From positions 448,381 to 512,380 of the forward strand of contig NZ_KB731325.1 in NCBI RefSeq assembly GCF_000353285.1: 64,000 bases of DNA. Direction: 5' to 3'. Source of the DNA: Leptolyngbya boryana PCC 6306 (GTDB taxonomy: Bacteria > Cyanobacteriota > Cyanobacteriia > Leptolyngbyales > Leptolyngbyaceae). Positions 45,051 through 53,446 of the stretch are shown here, piece by piece. The notes beneath the pieces were generated by a model. The model did not search any database. It saw nothing but the letters and a program-made list of their open reading frames with translations, and was not told the DNA's origin. The position numbers and the translations under genes were made by a program. Within the stretch, counting starts at the first letter, position 1. Each line of letters starts with the position of its first letter.

Positions 45051-45304
45051 CTTGAGAGAGTGCGATCGCTAAGTCCATAAGGTTTCAGTTATGTTCTAAT
45101 AACGAACAAAAATTTCCTATCTCCATCTGGCTCTTGAGGTTGACATAGACAAAGCAAGATGCTAGAGCGGTTAGCTGAAAGTCTTGAGCTTTTATGTTCT
45201 ATTTGATACTCTTAGTCAGCCGCGTCTTAGGACTTCACTAAAAGATTCTAAAGAATTTAGACTAAAAAATCCTGACAGCATAAAATGTGCCTGGAGTTTA
45301 CCAG

Positions 45305-45925
45305 ATGTCTCCATTTATGCTCAATCGGTTGATTGCATTGTTCTTGATAATTGCTTTTCTATTGACTGTAAGCATTGCGGGGAAGCCAGTTCTAGCTTCC
45401 TCATTAAATTCTATGCCTTTAGATATTACTGGCGATCCTGACTACAGTGGGCAGAACCTCCTTTTTTCAGATAGTGATGAGTTTTACAAGAAATTGAGTT
45501 CAGCATTGAAAGATGGAAAATCTTTTAATGTTGCTACTAGTTATGATAACTACTTTGATTTTCCACTTCGTTTACAAGAGGTCTTCAGAGCAGATCCGTC
45601 ATCAGTAGCAAAGATTGCCGAACATTCCATTCCAGCAACTCTTAATCCTAAACCATTGGAAACCTTTGCTTATTCAGCATTAGGCTGTGGGTTAGGAGCA
45701 GCTATTGGAGCAGCAACTTGTGGAGGGGTGGAGCTTTTAACTAATGGGAAGACAGATTTTAGTAAGTGTGAGAAACGAACAGTCGCGTTGTTTACTTTGG
45801 GAGGTTGTGCTACTGGCTTTGTTTCAACTGTAGGCAGTTACAACTACCGAGTGGAACTTGGAAAACTCACATCAGATGGATTTATAGGAGTAACTTTAAC
45901 TCCTGAAATGACTACAAGGTTTTAA
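45305..45925 (+). CDS. Exported protein of the AT-rich island, unknown function
   Basis: 206 residues from the ATG at 45305, with GGAG nine bases upstream. A signal or anchor (about 7-30, LIALFLIIAFLLTVSIAG, then KPVLASS) precedes a soluble part with FYKKLSSALKDGKSFNVATSYDNYFDFPLRLQEVF. A glycine-rich hydrophobic pair (about 125-175, SALGCGLGAAIGAATCGGVELL and ALFTLGGCATGFVSTVG) with four cysteines could insert in a membrane. The pattern of a signal plus two small amphipathic glycine helices is compatible with a pore-forming or channel role, but nothing shows this directly. First gene of the island; TTGACA-N17-TAGAGC at 45140-45168 is a weak promoter candidate. Confidence 0.55.
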   Translation: MSPFMLNRLIALFLIIAFLLTVSIAGKPVLASSLNSMPLDITGDPDYSGQNLLFSDSDEFYKKLSSALKDGKSFNVATSYDNYFDFPLRLQEVFRADPSSVAKIAEHSIPATLNPKPLETFAYSALGCGLGAAIGAATCGGVELLTNGKTDFSKCEKRTVALFTLGGCATGFVSTVGSYNYRVELGKLTSDGFIGVTLTPEMTTRF

Positions 45926-45974
45926 TGACAGTTATTTGGTTGAACTTATACACAAGTAGATCTTGGAGAAGAAG

Positions 45975-47126
45975 ATGCTTAGACAAATAACTAAAATTTT
46001 CTACGGACATCAACGATTACAGCTAAATAGCTGTAGATTCTTCTGGAATAACCCGATTTTGAAGAAAGTGTTGTCCATTTGCCTATTGATTGTTCTGGCG
46101 ATTGGGTGCGCGTCTTGTGACAGCGAGGATATAAGTGATCTTCAATCTCAGATTTACTACCTTAGAAGCCAAAAAACTGACCTGGAACAAAAAATTGCTG
46201 CAAAAGAAGAAGCTTTAAGAAAACAATCTGAACAGTTGTATAGCATGGCGAAGCAGTACAACAGTATAAATGCTTATGAATTGTTTTTACAGAATGGATA
46301 TAGTCTTCCCGATTTTAAAACTAAAGCAGTCAGCTATATCTATGATCTAACTAGGAAAGCTGATTTAATAGAAGGCTACCAGTACTTTCTAAAGCGATAT
46401 CCCAATGCTCCTCAAGCAAAAGAGGCAAATCATCGGCTCTATGAAGTCGTTTACAAGATTGCAGAGAAGAAAAATACACTCCCCGCGTACACAACGTTTT
46501 TATCAACCTTCACGGCTGCCCCAAATGATTTAAGAGAAACAGCGCTTAATAATGCTGTTTCGTTGAAGTGTCAGGAATTGAGTCAAGAGTATCAAAAATC
46601 TATCAGCCAAAAGCAGAATGATGAAACTCTTCGAGATTTCACCGTAGAAGTTTTCCGAGAGTTCACAGTAGACAAGATAGGTCGGCGTATCTATGAAGAA
46701 GCAATCTCTAATAAAGACAAGGGAGATAATGTTTCATTTTCAGAAGATTATAATACGATCCTAAAATGCAGTCTGTTTAATAGCTCAAACACAAAATTTA
46801 GCTTATTGAGAGATGCTGAATTGTCTAAAGAGATAGAAAATATAGAAAATCAACTAAAGCAAATAAGACAAGATCTGGCGAAATCGAATGAACTAGTATT
46901 GAGTCAACTTTCTAGCATTCAGTCTGCTCAAAATTTTCAAAATAATTATGTTCAGGAAATCAGCATGATTGTTAAGGAGCAGAGCCACATTCTGAAACAA
47001 ATGCAGGAGCCACTTGCATGGGATGCGAATGAAAGTGCATGGCAGAATTTTTGCAGGATAGGCATGAATGCTGCTAGCGTTTTGCCAGTTTCAGAGCTTT
47101 TTTTTGGAGGTCAGAGTAAGGCTTAA
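45975..47126 (+). CDS. Membrane-anchored coiled-coil protein (possible lipoprotein)
   Basis: 383 residues from the ATG at 45975 (GGAGAAG just upstream); a TTG four codons earlier is less likely. A long basic N-terminus precedes one hydrophobic segment (about 33-46, LSICLLIVLAIG) ending in C-A-S-C, which is a poor lipobox. Residues about 50-85 are a coiled coil (DLQSQIYYLRSQKTDLEQKIAAKEEALRKQ). A helical middle part (QYFLKRYPNAPQAKEANHRLYEVVY) looks TPR-like. Near the end another coiled coil (SKEIENIENQLKQIRQDLAKSNELVLSQL) occurs. It would be a periplasmic or outer-facing scaffold. Function unknown; it lies 49 bases after the first island gene. Confidence 0.55.
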   Translation: MLRQITKIFYGHQRLQLNSCRFFWNNPILKKVLSICLLIVLAIGCASCDSEDISDLQSQIYYLRSQKTDLEQKIAAKEEALRKQSEQLYSMAKQYNSINAYELFLQNGYSLPDFKTKAVSYIYDLTRKADLIEGYQYFLKRYPNAPQAKEANHRLYEVVYKIAEKKNTLPAYTTFLSTFTAAPNDLRETALNNAVSLKCQELSQEYQKSISQKQNDETLRDFTVEVFREFTVDKIGRRIYEEAISNKDKGDNVSFSEDYNTILKCSLFNSSNTKFSLLRDAELSKEIENIENQLKQIRQDLAKSNELVLSQLSSIQSAQNFQNNYVQEISMIVKEQSHILKQMQEPLAWDANESAWQNFCRIGMNAASVLPVSELFFGGQSKA

Positions 47127-47313
47127 ATCTAGTAATCCAACCGCATAATAGCCTAGTAGTAAGTAAAGTCTCTGCATCTAGCGGTCGAGTTCATCGCTGT
47201 TCAACCGAACGCGCCTTGTATTCACTCATGGCGAAGTAGTATTTCGAGATAGTTCTGGAATTCAACTTTATTGATGGTTCGTCTAATAATTTCATCAAAT
47301 TTGGGAGTTCATA

Positions 47314-48663
47314 ATGAATAAACCAGTTGTCTCCTTTTTCCAACTTGATAATGGGTATGGGAGAGAATTGAAACGGCTGTTTGATCAAGACGTGGCAAGT
47401 AGACTTAATCTTGAAGTGAAACCCTTTCTTTCAAAAGACGCTTCTCCATCTGATTTTTGGAATGCTTTAACATCTAGCGATTTTATAATTGTTGACAGCA
47501 GTATTGAGGAAGAAAACAATTATGCAATCGCAACTCCACTTGTATATCAAGACAATCTACTGATAGTTAGTCGAACTCCTTTACCTATAAATTATTTTGG
47601 TGTTCGTCAAGGTGGAGTACCTAAATACTTTGAAATCAAATCAAATCAATCTATTATTGAATGGCTTTTTAATCAGATAAAAGAAACGTTGTCTTCTCCT
47701 AATTGGGTCGCAAAGCAACCAACGAGCGGACTGCGGAGCGCTACTAAGATTCTTTCCATTGGTGATGGAGGACTTGAAGTTATGCGGTCTAAATTTAGAG
47801 AGGAAGGACAGATTTTTATTAGCTACCGCAGCCGTTATTTCAACGCGGTGCAGCACATTGCCGAACAAGTTAGAAAGCAAGGAAAAACGGTTTTTCTGCT
47901 TCCTCCAGGAGAACTAGTTTATGAAAATGAGCTATTAACAAAGATGCAGCATTGGCTTTTAAGTACTTTGATCGATGAAAGAGTTAAAGCTGCCCAAGAA
48001 CTTTGGATTTATAACACGGAAGATTATTTGAATTCTTGGTGGACACAAGCTGAGTTAGTTACCATTGCGTATAACTTTTATCAGCGAAAGCCTGTTCCTA
48101 AAGTACGCCTCTTAAATCCTAAAAAAACTTTTAATCCAAGAAAGATTGATGAATCAGTTGTAGATGCTCCTAATAGCCTACTGCCTGTTATGAATAAACC
48201 GCAGTGGCGAAAAATGGAGCGTTTATACGCTCAAACTGATCCATCTACAATGTCACCAGAAGCTCTCTTTACTTTTGATGCAGCTAAAAGATCCTTCTTT
48301 CAGAAAATCCCATTCATCAATAGGTACATCAACGACGAGGTTTGGAGCCGGGAATTTTGGTTTCAGCCACTGTTACCTTGTGTAACTTGCAAATCAAAAG
48401 ATGCACCTAAGCACATTGACATAGATAAATTTCTTAAAGTAGATGTTCCTGGACTGCATGGACTGTCAGAAGAGAACTTAGTAGAGGATACTTTATCTCA
48501 ACAGCTTTTACAGCAAGGCGGAAAAATAAGTTGCCCAATGTGTAGCTCGATTTATAGACTTACACCAGATAACTCTCGCTATATTTGGGTGAGCAAAGCA
48601 TCAGTTGGCAATACAAAACCTTTGATTGAGCGCCCTGTATGGCGAGTCGAGAAAGTTAATTAA
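47314..48663 (+). CDS. TIR-domain protein with N-terminal extra domain and C-terminal zinc ribbon
   Basis: 449 residues. The TIR domain spans about 163-290: GQIFISYRSRYFNAVQHIAEQVRKQGKTVFLL (strand A with FISYRS at 168-173), ELWIYNTEDYLNSWWTQAELV, where E247 stands at the place of the catalytic glutamate of NAD-cleaving TIRs (WxxxE). The N-terminal 140 residues form an alpha/beta domain (VSFFQLDNGYGRELKRLF, SSDFIIVDSSIEEENNYAIATPLVYQDNLLIVSR) that may be a nucleotide-binding or TIR-like sensor. The C-terminus has CVTC and CPMC pairs about 55 residues apart (zinc ribbon). Bacterial TIRs with an intact glutamate are mostly immune effectors. Followed 17-23 bases later by a RipA-like membrane gene, so a two-gene unit is likely. 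Confidence 0.72.
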   Translation: MNKPVVSFFQLDNGYGRELKRLFDQDVASRLNLEVKPFLSKDASPSDFWNALTSSDFIIVDSSIEEENNYAIATPLVYQDNLLIVSRTPLPINYFGVRQGGVPKYFEIKSNQSIIEWLFNQIKETLSSPNWVAKQPTSGLRSATKILSIGDGGLEVMRSKFREEGQIFISYRSRYFNAVQHIAEQVRKQGKTVFLLPPGELVYENELLTKMQHWLLSTLIDERVKAAQELWIYNTEDYLNSWWTQAELVTIAYNFYQRKPVPKVRLLNPKKTFNPRKIDESVVDAPNSLLPVMNKPQWRKMERLYAQTDPSTMSPEALFTFDAAKRSFFQKIPFINRYINDEVWSREFWFQPLLPCVTCKSKDAPKHIDIDKFLKVDVPGLHGLSEENLVEDTLSQQLLQQGGKISCPMCSSIYRLTPDNSRYIWVSKASVGNTKPLIERPVWRVEKVN

Positions 48664-48686
48664 AATTTTAAGCCTTTAACTTGTTT

Positions 48687-49190
48687 ATGGATAAACTAGA
48701 TGACTTAGAAAGTAAGCTCTTCAACAAAAACTACTCTGATATGTCTGAGCGTGAGTCAGAGTTGCTTTTGGAGCAATACAAGCTCTATGTGGGAATGATG
48801 GATAAGATTAGCGAGCGCCGCCACCAAGCCAATGCTTTCTTCTTGTCTGTCAACACTACTTTAGTGACGGCTCTAGCTGGCTTTATAACTCTATTCTACA
48901 AAGACAAGACTCAGAACGTTTCTATAGCTATGGCAGGGGTAGCAGGTGTAATCTTCTGCCTTACTTGGTGGAGACTAATTCGCTCATACAGCCAACTAAA
49001 CACTGGGAAATTCAAGATAATTCATCTGCTTGAAGAGAAAATGCCTGCTAGATTATTTGCTGCTGAATGGGAAGCACTTAAACGTGGAGATGGCTCTAAA
49101 TATACTCCATTCACCCACGTTGAAACATACATTCCACTCATTTTTGCCGGATTTTACATAGCTTTAGTCCTATATGTTCTACTTCGCTGA
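48687..49190 (+). CDS. RipA-like small membrane protein (SLATT-like topology)
   Basis: 167 residues from the ATG at 48687 (an in-frame TTG is two codons earlier). The cytoplasmic start ESELLLEQYKLYVGMMDKISERRHQANAFFLSVNTTLVTALAGFITLF is typical of the RipA family of octameric membrane proteins and resembles SLATT effector proteins. Membrane helices lie near 48-68, 75-95 (SIAMAGVAGVIFCLTWW) and 142-165 (YIPLIFAGFYIALVLYVLL). A charged segment with EEKMPARLFAAEWEALKRG separates the last two. Beside a TIR gene it could be the membrane-acting partner or a channel of the immune module; no experiment on such a pair is known to me. Confidence 0.7.
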   Translation: MDKLDDLESKLFNKNYSDMSERESELLLEQYKLYVGMMDKISERRHQANAFFLSVNTTLVTALAGFITLFYKDKTQNVSIAMAGVAGVIFCLTWWRLIRSYSQLNTGKFKIIHLLEEKMPARLFAAEWEALKRGDGSKYTPFTHVETYIPLIFAGFYIALVLYVLLR

Positions 49191-49503
49191 TCCTGGAGCA
49201 GGTCTGCAAATTTATAACACTACGGTCATATTTTAGAAATTTTAGCGAACCTAGCTCACAAATTGATTAAGCGGCAATTTAAAGGCTCTACACTTTGTTC
49301 CGGCTTACTCGTCAAAAATTATTTTGGTCGTCGTGAAGACGATCGCACCTCACCCATCTCAACCGCCGTTCCACAAATTCCAAACAGTTGCCCCGCTTCG
49401 TCATACAAAGGAGCGCGATCGACCAAACTGGAATTTGAAGACTTGAGGCAGGTTAATGTAGAGTTTGGAGAAGTCCGTTACTGTCTAAACAGTTGTACAA
49501 GGT
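49191..49503. other. Gap holding a fragment of a PAS gene
   Basis: 313 bases with no intact gene. It includes a 72-base copy (49356-49427) of the 3' end of the PAS gene at 50327-51859, in the same orientation, and ends with the leader of the nucleotidyltransferase gene. Confidence 0.55.
49356..49427 (-). pseudogene. Remnant of a PAS-gene 3' end, duplicate of 50340-50411
   Basis: On the minus strand it reads LVDRAPLYDEAGQLFGICGTAVEM, nearly the last residues of the 510-residue PAS protein (LVDRAPLYNEVGQLFGICGTAVEM). The two 72-base segments differ at about eight positions and are in direct orientation, 984 bp apart. The frame is open a little further on each side but has no start here. Confidence 0.75.
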
Positions 49504-50052
49504 ATGCGTCCGAACATTGACCCTCAGAAGATAGAACGACTGATGCAAGTCTTGGGTAGAGAGGCTCAGGGTTCAGGCTGCATTTATTTTACAGGTGGTG
49601 CGAGTGCATTACTGATCGGTTGGCGCAGTTCCACGGTTGATATCGATATTCGTCTCGATCCTGAACCCCCAGGCATCTTTCAAGAGATCGCCAAAATCAA
49701 GCAAGAACTGAACATTAATATCGAACTGGCTTCTCCGCAAGACTTCTTACCCCCGCTTCCAGGTTGGCGCGATCGCAGTCTCTTCATTGGCAAACATGGT
49801 CAAATCTCGTTTTATCACTACGATTTCACCGCCCAAGCACTTTCCAAACTCTCCAGAGGATTCGATCGTGACCTGAACGATGTTCAAGCCATGTATGAAC
49901 AGAAATTATTTTCCCTAGAAGAACTACGTGCTAGCTTTGAAGCAATTGCACCCGAATTAATCCGATTCCCCGCTCTGAATCCTGATGTGCTTAGAAGCAG
50001 AGTTGATAACTTTATCGAACGGTCTGAAGGAAATTCAACGGAGGGACAATGA
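49504..50052 (+). CDS. DUF6036-type nucleotidyltransferase-fold protein (toxin-antitoxin-like)
   Basis: 182 residues. The polymerase-beta-type nucleotidyltransferase signature is clear: FTGGASALLIG (G31, G32, S34) and STVDIDIRL (D46, D48). The remainder contains FLPPLPGWRDRSLFIGKHGQISFYHYDFTAQALSKLSRGFDRDLNDV, usual for DUF6036/AbiEii-like enzymes. Family members are often half of a two-gene toxin-antitoxin or defence pair. Its stop overlaps the next start (ATGA at 50049-50052), showing translational coupling. The module is bracketed by the PAS-gene repeat, which suggests recent insertion or replacement. Confidence 0.75.
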   Translation: MRPNIDPQKIERLMQVLGREAQGSGCIYFTGGASALLIGWRSSTVDIDIRLDPEPPGIFQEIAKIKQELNINIELASPQDFLPPLPGWRDRSLFIGKHGQISFYHYDFTAQALSKLSRGFDRDLNDVQAMYEQKLFSLEELRASFEAIAPELIRFPALNPDVLRSRVDNFIERSEGNSTEGQ

Positions 50053-50375
50053 TCAGTTTGAATGAGTTACCAGGCGCGGAGCTAATTTTATCTGGGTTGG
50101 ATGATCTGCAAAATGGGAAGTCCAATACTGTTGGCTCATTGCTTGTCGCGATCGCTGCAACTCGCCTAGCCGAAGCGGGCTTAGATATTCCGAAAGAGCG
50201 TCTAGCCGTAGAGCCAGAACTTACCCTATATGCCCATCTTCAGAATGAGCGAGAGGATGCCTATCTCTACTACAACGCATTGCTGCATCGCTTAACTAGC
50301 TTTTGCAATGCAATTGAACTTTATTATCAGAACGATCTCATCTCAACCGCCGTTCCACAAATTCCGAACAGTTGA
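50049..50375 (+). CDS. Small partner of the nucleotidyltransferase, end altered by repeat
   Basis: 108 residues, helical, with LVAIAATRLAEAGLDIP and DAYLYYNALLHRLTSFCNAIELYY. It has no known motif that I can name; by position it is the antitoxin or second half of the pair. The last 11 or so residues (ISTAVPQIPNS) are read from the duplicated PAS-gene end, so the original C-terminus was probably different and was replaced when the repeat formed. It overlaps the convergent PAS gene by 49 bases. Confidence 0.6.
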   Translation: MISLNELPGAELILSGLDDLQNGKSNTVGSLLVAIAATRLAEAGLDIPKERLAVEPELTLYAHLQNEREDAYLYYNALLHRLTSFCNAIELYYQNDLISTAVPQIPNS

Positions 50376-51859
50376 CCTACTTCGTTATATAGAGGAGCGC
50401 GATCGACTAAGCACCAGCGAGGCAGACCGTCCCGTTCAAAGATTTCATCAAAATCAAGCATCTTCCCCGAATTCAAAACCGCTAAATCATGCTGCATTAG
50501 TGTTTCAGCAATTTTAGGTGGAAAAAGCTCGAAGTCGGATTTGCCGCAGATTTCTTGAATTGATCGTCCCACCAACCGAGCAAATGCTTGATTGCAGCTC
50601 ACGTAGTCTCCGCCTCTTCGCTTGAGAAAGGTTGCGTATCGAGACTCTGCACCAATGTTCTTGAGTAAGCGATCGACAACCCATTTTTCTTGAAGCTCAA
50701 TTTGACTTGCTAAAAGCGCCACCTCTAATTGCTTGTGCCGAGTAATGTCCCGAACCAGAATTAGCGCCTCATCTCCTGCTGTCGCTGCTCCATTCGGCTT
50801 TGCGTCAATGGCGACCACACTTTCTTCGAGGTAGTAGCGTTGTCCATCCGCACTCACGGTCTGATATTCATAGGTTTGAGGTTTGTGTAAGACAAACGAT
50901 CGCTGAAGGTAAACCATGCGTCGATCGGCAGTTTCTAACCGCAAAACATCATAGATGCTTGCCCCAACTTGCTCTTTGGGAAATACGATCGCGAAATCAG
51001 GATTGCTCGAAATAATCCTGCGGTAAATGCCATCTCTGCCCACACAAATGACATGCTCAGGCAACGACTTCAACAGTGTGTTAGTTCGTCGATGATTGAG
51101 TTGTCGAAGGTGTTGAGCATGTTTGCGCCAGGTGATATCGGTGAGAGTTCCCGATAGGTAAAGCGGTTGCCCATCCTCATCAAACGCAACTTCGCCTCGA
51201 CTTTTAATCCACACAAGTTGACCATCGCGGCGAAAGTAGCGGAATGCAAACTCATAAGCAGTCATGATCTGCGATCGCGTCAGCACCTCCTCGAATTGGG
51301 CGCGATCTTCTGGGTGAACAGCATTGAGAAATTCAGAATACAAGGGTAACTCTGTCTCGCCTAGCACTGAGTCAAGATTGAGTGCCCAACTCGCCTGACC
51401 TTGTACATTCAGCCGCCACAAGCTCATCTGTGACGCTTGCAGTATTTGAGTAATTTCATGTTCGATCGACAAGGTTTGATGAACACTAAAGGTCTTTGCT
51501 GCCATTAAAGGCGTGTGAAACAGGACAAAGCCAACGACTTGTTCACTCACTTCTTCCGCGATCGGCGTAATCTGCAATGAAGCCTCGATCGAGGTGCCAT
51601 CTGCTGCCTGTAGATCTGCAATGCCCGTCCACGGATAGCCATTCATTAGAATCGATCGAATTTCTTCAGCAACTGTCTGGTTACAAAACAGTGCTTCAAA
51701 TCCACCTAGCTTATTGATTCCCTCTAGTGAGAATCCAAACAAATGTGTAAACTCAGCCTGAACATAGACAAACGCACCATCGCTTGCCTCAACAATACTG
51801 ATCATCATTGAAAATCTTACAAAAGTCGTTCTTTGTCGTTGCGTTCTCGATACCATCAT
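50327..51859 (-). CDS. Multi-PAS sensor protein lacking an output domain
   Basis: 510 residues containing about four PAS domains: near 15-115 (IVEASDGAFVYVQAEFTHLFGFSLEG), 135-245 (MSLWRLNVQGQASWALN, then DGQPLYLSGTLTDITWRKHA, a PAC motif), 260-380 (VGRDGIYRRIISSNPDFAIVF, ALILVRDITRHKQLEV) and 400-505 (KRRGGDYVSCNQAFARLVGRSIQEICGKSDFELF). No histidine kinase, GGDEF, EAL or regulator domain follows; the protein stops right after the last PAS. Such proteins usually carry an output domain, so this one may be truncated, in line with the stray copy of its 3' end at 49356-49427. Confidence 0.78.
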   Translation of the reverse strand: MMVSRTQRQRTTFVRFSMMISIVEASDGAFVYVQAEFTHLFGFSLEGINKLGGFEALFCNQTVAEEIRSILMNGYPWTGIADLQAADGTSIEASLQITPIAEEVSEQVVGFVLFHTPLMAAKTFSVHQTLSIEHEITQILQASQMSLWRLNVQGQASWALNLDSVLGETELPLYSEFLNAVHPEDRAQFEEVLTRSQIMTAYEFAFRYFRRDGQLVWIKSRGEVAFDEDGQPLYLSGTLTDITWRKHAQHLRQLNHRRTNTLLKSLPEHVICVGRDGIYRRIISSNPDFAIVFPKEQVGASIYDVLRLETADRRMVYLQRSFVLHKPQTYEYQTVSADGQRYYLEESVVAIDAKPNGAATAGDEALILVRDITRHKQLEVALLASQIELQEKWVVDRLLKNIGAESRYATFLKRRGGDYVSCNQAFARLVGRSIQEICGKSDFELFPPKIAETLMQHDLAVLNSGKMLDFDEIFERDGLPRWCLVDRAPLYNEVGQLFGICGTAVEMRSF

Positions 51860-52072
51860 TTCACTGCGTCAGATTGCAGTGAAACGTAAGTTGCTCACTC
51901 ACGCCAAAACTCAGGTTTTGCGCGTTGAGGTAGAAGGTAGATTTGCCCGATTTGTCAAAGTAATCCTAGTAGAGAAACAAAGTCACCTGACTTTAATCGG
52001 GATTCTAGCGAAAGTAATGTACTTCTGCAATCAAATTTTTTCATCTATGTTCTGTCACACAGATTCAATAAG

Positions 52073-53407
52073 TTAACGGGGCAGAACCTTAAGTTTCAGA
52101 TCGACTGGGGGAGCCATTGTAATGCCGTATCGAATAGGAAGGACAGGTTTTGAATCAAATGCCTGAAGTCGAATCTGCTTCAACGTGGTTGCCACGATCA
52201 ACTTGATCTCAAATTTGGTAAATTCTCCACCCACACATCGTCTTGATCCTCCACCAAAAGGTAAGTACTCATAAGCCGAAAACTGTTGAGACAGAAAGCG
52301 TTCTGGGCGGAATGTATCGGGATCTGGATAGACTGTTGTACGATGATGAGCAAGATAGATCGAGGGAGAAATCACTGTCCCAATTGGTAATTCATAGCCA
52401 TCGATCGAGAAAGGCTGCAATACCTGACGCGCAAAACACCCGATCGCCACTGGATAGATTCTCAAAGCTTCATGACAAACCGCGCTCAAATAAGGCAATC
52501 GAGCAATTTCCATTGGATCATCAATTCCTTCTAGTTCCTGCCTTAGCTTTTCTTGCACCGTTAAATCATGATGTATCCAGTACAACGCCCAAGCGATCGC
52601 AGAAGTCGTCGTTTCATATCCTGCTAAAACGAGCATCAGTAGCTCATCTCGAATCTCATCATCACTCAGCGGCTGATCAAATTCATCTCGGACTTGTAGT
52701 AACATTGCTAACACACTTGGATGTGCTTCTAGCAAAGTCGAGGTTCTTTGACGATCGATCTGCTGTTGAATTAATTGATTGATCTGCTGCTTTTGTTGAA
52801 GAAATCGTCCCCAAGGACTCCAACTTCCTAGATCAACGCGAAGTGCTGGAAATAACATTCCAACAGCACTCAGTGGCGATTCTACATCCTGAAAGAAACT
52901 ATACAGAAGATGATATAGCTCTCGAAGTAACGGAGTTCTTAGTCCGCCAAACAATACCTGTAAAATCACACGCAGAGCGATTTCTTTCAAAGGTTGTCGA
53001 AGCGGTAGCACTGTTTGATACTGAGGTTGATCGAATACATACTTTGTTGTTGAGCAGATGTCTCGCCCCCACTGATTCAGTGCTTCACCATGAAATGATG
53101 GCACAATCAAACGACGATGACGCTGATGTTCACGCCCTTCAAGGAATACCAAAGCATTTTGTCCCAGAATGAGATCGAAAATTCCGCCGCGTTGATGAGA
53201 GGACAAAACTTCCGGAGATGCTGAAAAGATTGATTGCAATCCCGTTGGACTACTTACACAAATTGCAGTAAATTTTGTGTAAGGCAACCGAAACACGTCA
53301 CCATAGCGATCGTGAGCTTCTCGAAGCAACGATAGAGGATTGAGGATGCCTTGAAGCTGCCAAAACAGGGTAGGCACTTCGGGTCCGATCGGTAAATCAG
53401 GCATCAA
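52073..53407 (-). CDS. Cytochrome P450, CYP110-like
   Basis: 444 residues with every P450 landmark: I-helix AGYETTTSAIAWAL, K-helix EALRIYP (ExxR), a PDTFRPERFL meander, and the heme loop FGGGSRRCVGGEF whose cysteine binds iron. The opening PIGPEVPTLFWQLQGILNPLSLLREAHDRYGDVFRL is like the cyanobacterial CYP110 family, several of which hydroxylate fatty acids, alkanes or terpenes. No ferredoxin gene is adjacent. It is divergent from the TpsA gene with only 39 bases between the two starts, so the promoters must overlap. Confidence 0.88.
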   Translation of the reverse strand: MMPDLPIGPEVPTLFWQLQGILNPLSLLREAHDRYGDVFRLPYTKFTAICVSSPTGLQSIFSASPEVLSSHQRGGIFDLILGQNALVFLEGREHQRHRRLIVPSFHGEALNQWGRDICSTTKYVFDQPQYQTVLPLRQPLKEIALRVILQVLFGGLRTPLLRELYHLLYSFFQDVESPLSAVGMLFPALRVDLGSWSPWGRFLQQKQQINQLIQQQIDRQRTSTLLEAHPSVLAMLLQVRDEFDQPLSDDEIRDELLMLVLAGYETTTSAIAWALYWIHHDLTVQEKLRQELEGIDDPMEIARLPYLSAVCHEALRIYPVAIGCFARQVLQPFSIDGYELPIGTVISPSIYLAHHRTTVYPDPDTFRPERFLSQQFSAYEYLPFGGGSRRCVGGEFTKFEIKLIVATTLKQIRLQAFDSKPVLPIRYGITMAPPVDLKLKVLPR

Positions 53408-53446
53408 CCATCTCCTTATTCCTGAACAAATAATCTTTCAACAATT

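Noticed and set aside
49263-49520. 85-codon plus-strand frame
   Set aside because: It is read across the back of the PAS-gene fragment; the real content is the minus-strand remnant.
51879-52076. 65-codon plus-strand frame between the PAS and P450 genes
   Set aside because: No family features; lies in the promoter region of the leftward PAS gene.
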